A stretch of DNA of 64,000 bases, from the NCBI RefSeq assembly GCF_003008535.1, contig NZ_CP027666.1, positions 3,213,501-3,277,500 of the forward strand, given 5' to 3'. This stretch comes from Ottowia oryzae. Its GTDB lineage: Bacteria; Pseudomonadota; Gammaproteobacteria; Burkholderiales; Burkholderiaceae_C. The position numbers were made by a program, and so were the translations under genes. Each line of letters opens with the position of its first letter. Position 1 is the first letter of the stretch. Below are positions 61,541 through 64,000 of the stretch, piece by piece. Below the pieces are notes generated by a model that did no database searches, was not told the origin of the DNA, and saw only the letters and a program-made list of their open reading frames with translations.

Positions 61541-61797
61541 GCCGCACCGCCTTTCGCCTCAACGCCTGCGGATGACAAGCCGGATTGAAGTTGGTTGACG
61601 GCGTTCAACGCCTGCACCAGCTTGCGTCGCGCGGCGGTGAAGTTGCCGCGCTCGATGTAGCTGCTTGCCAGGTTGCTGGCGTTGAAGGCACCCAGCACGG
61701 CGGTCAGCCGATCGGCGGGAATGGGGTCAAGGGTGCGGCCAGGAAAGGCCAGGGTGCCCGCGTCGGCAGCGGGGCGGGATGCGGCGGTGTTCGCCAT
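61537..61797 (-). CDS. Island protein of 86 residues, unknown
   Basis: Contains IPADRLTAVLGAFNASNLASSYIERGNFTAARRKLVQALNAVNQL, a helical protein without recognised domain. ATG 61797 is preceded by AAGGAGAACTGACCC. It starts the coupled small-ORF unit. Confidence 0.6.
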   Translation of the reverse strand: MANTAASRPAADAGTLAFPGRTLDPIPADRLTAVLGAFNASNLASSYIERGNFTAARRKLVQALNAVNQLQSGLSSAGVEAKGGAA

Positions 61798-61976
61798 GGG
61801 TCAGTTCTCCTTTGCGAGACTTGAAACCCACTCGCTGCGTTCCTACGCGCAGCGGGTGGACGGGATGTTAAGAACACTCGCAAAGAAGTGCGGGCAGCCT
61901 TACGGTAAGCCCCATCCCGCCCAAAACTGTGGCCAGCGCGCCCTGCGGGGCACACAGCCAGAATCCAGACGTGACA

Positions 61977-61999
61977 AAACCGCGCTGTCGGGGCGGTTT
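61977..61999 (-). terminator. Hairpin after the integrase gene
   Basis: On the minus strand AAACCGC and GCGGTTT form a 7-bp stem followed by TTG. A larger stem CCGGCCCC...GGGGCCGG (about 62031-62069) lies between it and the integrase stop. Weak T-run, so termination is likely but not certain. The rest of 61798-62078 has no gene. Confidence 0.4.
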
Positions 62000-62078
62000 A
62001 GCCGCTTTGCGAAAAGGTGTTCTTACGCACCGGCCCCGTGAGGGGTTGGCACGATTGTGCGGGGCCGGCGCGAAGGCG

Positions 62079-63287
62079 TCAAGCGCTGGCCTGGCGAACC
62101 CTTGCCTTACCAGCGCCGTCGCGCCGCTGGTCCAGCAGATCAGCCCACCACTGCATCAGGCGCACGCGCTCAGCGTTGTACGTGCTGCGGTGGTACGCGG
62201 CCCGCACCTTGTTGCGCTCGATGTGGGCAAGTTGCCGCTCGATCACGTCGCCATTCCAGTCCGCCTCATTGGCGATGGTGCTGAATACGGCCCGAAAGCC
62301 GTGCGCCGTGGCCATGCCCTTGTAGCCCATGCGCGCCAGGGCGCTATTGAAGGTGTTTTCACTGATGGGCTTGCCCGGATAGTGCGGGCTGGGGAACACC
62401 AGATCGCGATGGCCCGAAAGCGGTTGCTGCGCCTGCAGCACGGCCACGGCCTGGCGCGACAAGGGCACGCGGTGTTCGGCGCCCATCTTCATCCGCTCAG
62501 CGGGTATCACCCACTGCGCGCCGGCCAGGTCGAATTCAGCCCAGCGGGCGCCGCGCACCTCACCAGGCCGGGCCGCAGTCAGCACCAGCAGTTGCAGCGC
62601 GTGCTTGACCGTGGGGTCGCCTTCGTAGGTGCCCAGCTTGCGCAGGAAATCGGGCAACTCGCGCTCAGGCAGGGCGGCGCGGTTGGTGACGTCGCGGGGC
62701 TTGAGCAGCTCGCCGGGCACCAGGTCAAGCATGGGGTTGGATTCGATGCGCTCATGGGTGACGGCCCATCGAAAGATCGCCTTCACGCGCTGCAGCACGC
62801 GGCTGGCTGTGTCGCCCGCCCCGGTTGCCTCTACGGCCTTCACCACCGTCTGCACATCACTCGGGCGAATGCTGGCAAGTGGGCGCGTGCCCAGCCGGGG
62901 GAATACGTGCATCTCTAGCGAGCGGCGGATGCTTTCTGCCGTGCCCCCACCCCATCGCCCAGCCTGATGGTGCATCCATTCGGCTGCAACCGTCTGCAGG
63001 GTGTTCGCCGCGTCGTGCGCGGCCTGCGCCTTGGCGGCTTTTCGCTCCGCACCGGGGTCTGTGCCAGCGGCCAGCAGCTTGCGAGCCTCTGTGGCCCGTT
63101 CGCGCGCGTCCTTGAGGCCCACGGCGGGGTAAACGCCCAACGCCAGACGATTTTCTTTGCCGGCGTAGCGGTATTTCAGCCGCCAATAGCGTCCGCCCGC
63201 GGCAGTCAGCTCCAAGTACAGCCCTGCCCCGTCGAAGTGCTTGCCAGGTTGGCTCAGGCTGCGAAGTTTGGCGTCTGACAGCTTCAT
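62079..63287 (-). CDS. P4-type tyrosine integrase of the island
   Basis: Integrase of 402 residues with the P4-family N-terminal DUF4102 arm-binding domain (MKLSDAKLRSLSQPGKHFDGAGLYLELTAAGGRYWRLKYRYAGKENRLALGVYP). Catalytic residues: Arg in LTAARPGEVRGARW, HGFRAVFST, HIERN and the nucleophile Tyr in AAYHRSTYNAERVRLMQWWADLLD. ATG 63287 follows AAGGA at 9 bp; upstream in-frame ATG 63296 and a longer frame to 63404 are less likely. It recombines into the tRNA-Thr 3' end. Confidence 0.94.
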   Translation of the reverse strand: MKLSDAKLRSLSQPGKHFDGAGLYLELTAAGGRYWRLKYRYAGKENRLALGVYPAVGLKDARERATEARKLLAAGTDPGAERKAAKAQAAHDAANTLQTVAAEWMHHQAGRWGGGTAESIRRSLEMHVFPRLGTRPLASIRPSDVQTVVKAVEATGAGDTASRVLQRVKAIFRWAVTHERIESNPMLDLVPGELLKPRDVTNRAALPERELPDFLRKLGTYEGDPTVKHALQLLVLTAARPGEVRGARWAEFDLAGAQWVIPAERMKMGAEHRVPLSRQAVAVLQAQQPLSGHRDLVFPSPHYPGKPISENTFNSALARMGYKGMATAHGFRAVFSTIANEADWNGDVIERQLAHIERNKVRAAYHRSTYNAERVRLMQWWADLLDQRRDGAGKARVRQASA

Positions 63288-63307
63288 GGGGGGCATCCTT
63301 GCGACGA

Positions 63308-63327
63308 TGGGGGCACATTTGGGGGCA
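63308..63327. repeat. Candidate integrase arm-type site, right end
   Basis: TGGGGGCACATTTGGGGGCA, identical to 53542-53561 over 20 bp and the same orientation, lies just upstream of the integrase gene start. Confidence 0.5.
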
Positions 63328-63389
63328 CATTTCAATGCTACCCCTGTGAAGGCAAGGATTGGCGCGGCTTTGCGGCCTGAGTGCGGTTG

Positions 63390-63403
63390 CGGCAGTCGCA
63401 CCA
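63390..63403 (+). other. Candidate attR: partial tRNA-Thr 3' end
   Basis: CGGCAGTCG-CACCA matches the tRNA-Thr end CGGCAGTCGGCACCA (53414-53428) with one missing base. It sits directly before a tRNA-type terminator. Confidence 0.45.
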
Positions 63404-63410
63404 AAGTAAA

Positions 63411-63443
63411 GGCCGCATGGTTCTATCACCGTGCGGCCTTTTT
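63411..63443 (+). terminator. Displaced tRNA-Thr terminator
   Basis: The stem GGCCGCA / TGCGGCC is followed by TTTTTC. It is on the plus strand with no plus-strand gene near it except the island, which fits the original terminator of tRNA-Thr before integration. Confidence 0.6.
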
Positions 63444-63482
63444 CTTTGGCTGGTTATTTCGGCCGCCCGGCGCGCGGGCACC

Positions 63483-63515
63483 CCAAAAAAAAGAGCGCCT
63501 GCAGCGAGGCGCTCT
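63483..63515 (-). terminator. Terminator of scoB
   Basis: The stem AGAGCGCCT / AGGCGCTCT, loop GCAGCG, is followed on the minus strand by T8 (63484-63491). It lies 38 bp beyond the scoB stop. Confidence 0.88.
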
Positions 63516-63553
63516 GGTGTAACAGCTTCGCCGTTACTGTGAAACGGTGCGGC

Positions 63554-64000
63554 TTACTGGATCAGCGTCACGCCAGTTTGGCTTTGGGCTTCATCGAAGC
63601 TGACGCCATCGGCCAGTTCCACCACTTTCAGGCCCTTGTCGGTCACATCGAACACGCCCAGGTCGGTGATGACGCGGTCCACCACTTTCACGCCCGTCAG
63701 CGGCAGCGTGCATTGGGGCAGGATCTTCAGATCGACCGAGCCGTCTTTCTTCTTGGCCACGTGCTCCATCAGCACGATCACGCGCTCCACGCCGGCAACC
63801 AGATCCATGGCACCGCCCATGCCCTTGACCATCTTGCCGGGGATCATCCAGTTGGCCAGGTCGCCGCCTTCCGACACCTGCATGGCGCCCAGGATGGACA
63901 GGTTGATCTTGCCGCCACGGATCATGGCGAAGGACTGGTCGCTGCCGAAGATGGACGAGCCGGCGATGGTCGTCACCGTTTGCTTGCCGGCGTTGATCAG
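63554..64000 (-). CDS. scoB: 3-oxoacid CoA-transferase subunit B (5' end outside window)
   Basis: Subunit B of the succinyl-CoA:3-ketoacid CoA-transferase. The visible C-terminal part has SSIFGSDQSFAMIRGGKINLSILGAMQVSEGGDLANWMIPGKMVKGMGGAMDLVAG, the core of the family, and the terminal DVTDKGLKVVELADGVSFDEAQSQTGV. The catalytic Glu lies upstream, outside the window. The frame is open to the right edge (LINAGKQT reads at 63977-64000). It should pair with scoA. Confidence 0.93.
   Translation of the reverse strand: MINAGKQTVTTIAGSSIFGSDQSFAMIRGGKINLSILGAMQVSEGGDLANWMIPGKMVKGMGGAMDLVAGVERVIVLMEHVAKKKDGSVDLKILPQCTLPLTGVKVVDRVITDLGVFDVTDKGLKVVELADGVSFDEAQSQTGVTLIQ

Larger units (their letters stand above)
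53414..63403. mobile_element. Integrated island at tRNA-Thr: candidate capsid-encoding phage satellite
   Basis: The left limit is the tRNA-Thr 3' end (53414-53428); the right limit is a partial copy of it (CGGCAGTCG-CACCA, 63390-63403). At the right a terminator typical of a tRNA follows, which would be the original tRNA-Thr terminator. All island genes read on the minus strand from the integrase at the right edge: integrase, three small ORFs, 223-residue unknown, AlpA, 130-residue unknown, Toprim primase, DUF3987 protein, small-terminase-like protein, two unknowns, protease/capsid fusion. No large terminase, portal, tail or lysis gene is seen. Its exact end bases are inferred from the imperfect repeat. 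Confidence 0.75.

Overview
The window is GC-rich DNA (roughly 65% by eye) with the gene content and order of a Burkholderiales betaproteobacterium, most likely Comamonadaceae. Supporting signs are the cysS/TPR/ppiA/ppiB/lpxH block, the xseB-ispA-dxs operon, TctCBA and Bug-type carriers, a TTG-started accA, and two dispersed short-repeat families that I associate with this family. Genus is not determinable by reading.

Layout. 1-2697: end of a double-domain ABC permease and its ATPase (nitrate/sulfonate type). 3037-4394: haem-binding GlcG/HbpS-like protein and a Bax-inhibitor-1 membrane protein. 4564-9024: tRNA-His followed by a broken island: tyrosine integrase cut at its end by an IS3-family element, a gene remnant, and a membrane-bound cytochrome c of unknown pathway. 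9295-19314: tRNA-Ser and housekeeping genes (lysC, tilS, accA, an alkA-like glycosylase, cysS, TPR protein, two cyclophilins, lpxH, mtfA). 19560-21644: QseBC-like two-component pair. 21828-23939: DsbA-like protein, alpha/beta hydrolase and an S4 RNA-binding protein. 23949-29293: TctDE two-component system divergent from the tricarboxylate carrier TctCBA. 29376-31408: MATE exporter and DUF2239 protein. 31511-39608: sigma-54 activator next to a complete branched-chain-amino-acid-type ABC importer and a hydrolase. 39831-41650: hemH and a HAD phosphatase. 41857-45549: TRAP carrier with its binding protein on the opposite strand. 45677-48716: dxs, ispA, xseB. 48948-53225: Rieske oxygenase, EamA exporter, sulfurtransferase and dienelactone-hydrolase-like protein. 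53353-63403: tRNA-Thr carrying an integrated ~10 kb island. 63554-64000: start-truncated scoB.

The most interesting locus is the tRNA-Thr island. Every gene reads on the minus strand: integrase, three small overlapping unknown ORFs, a 223-residue unknown, AlpA regulator, a 130-residue unknown, Toprim primase, DUF3987 helicase-like protein, a gap with a 9-bp periodic inverted repeat array (candidate origin), a small-terminase-like protein, two small unknowns, and a single-chain prohead protease/major capsid protein. No large terminase, portal, tail or lysis gene is visible. That is the gene set expected of a capsid-encoding phage satellite rather than a complete prophage.

The second theme is short repeats. 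Family A is about 50 bp, with 14 copies seen, three of them supplying codons to tilS, an alpha/beta hydrolase and possibly alkA. Family B is a longer nested hairpin with two copies, both in the liv operon and both directly followed by a family A copy.
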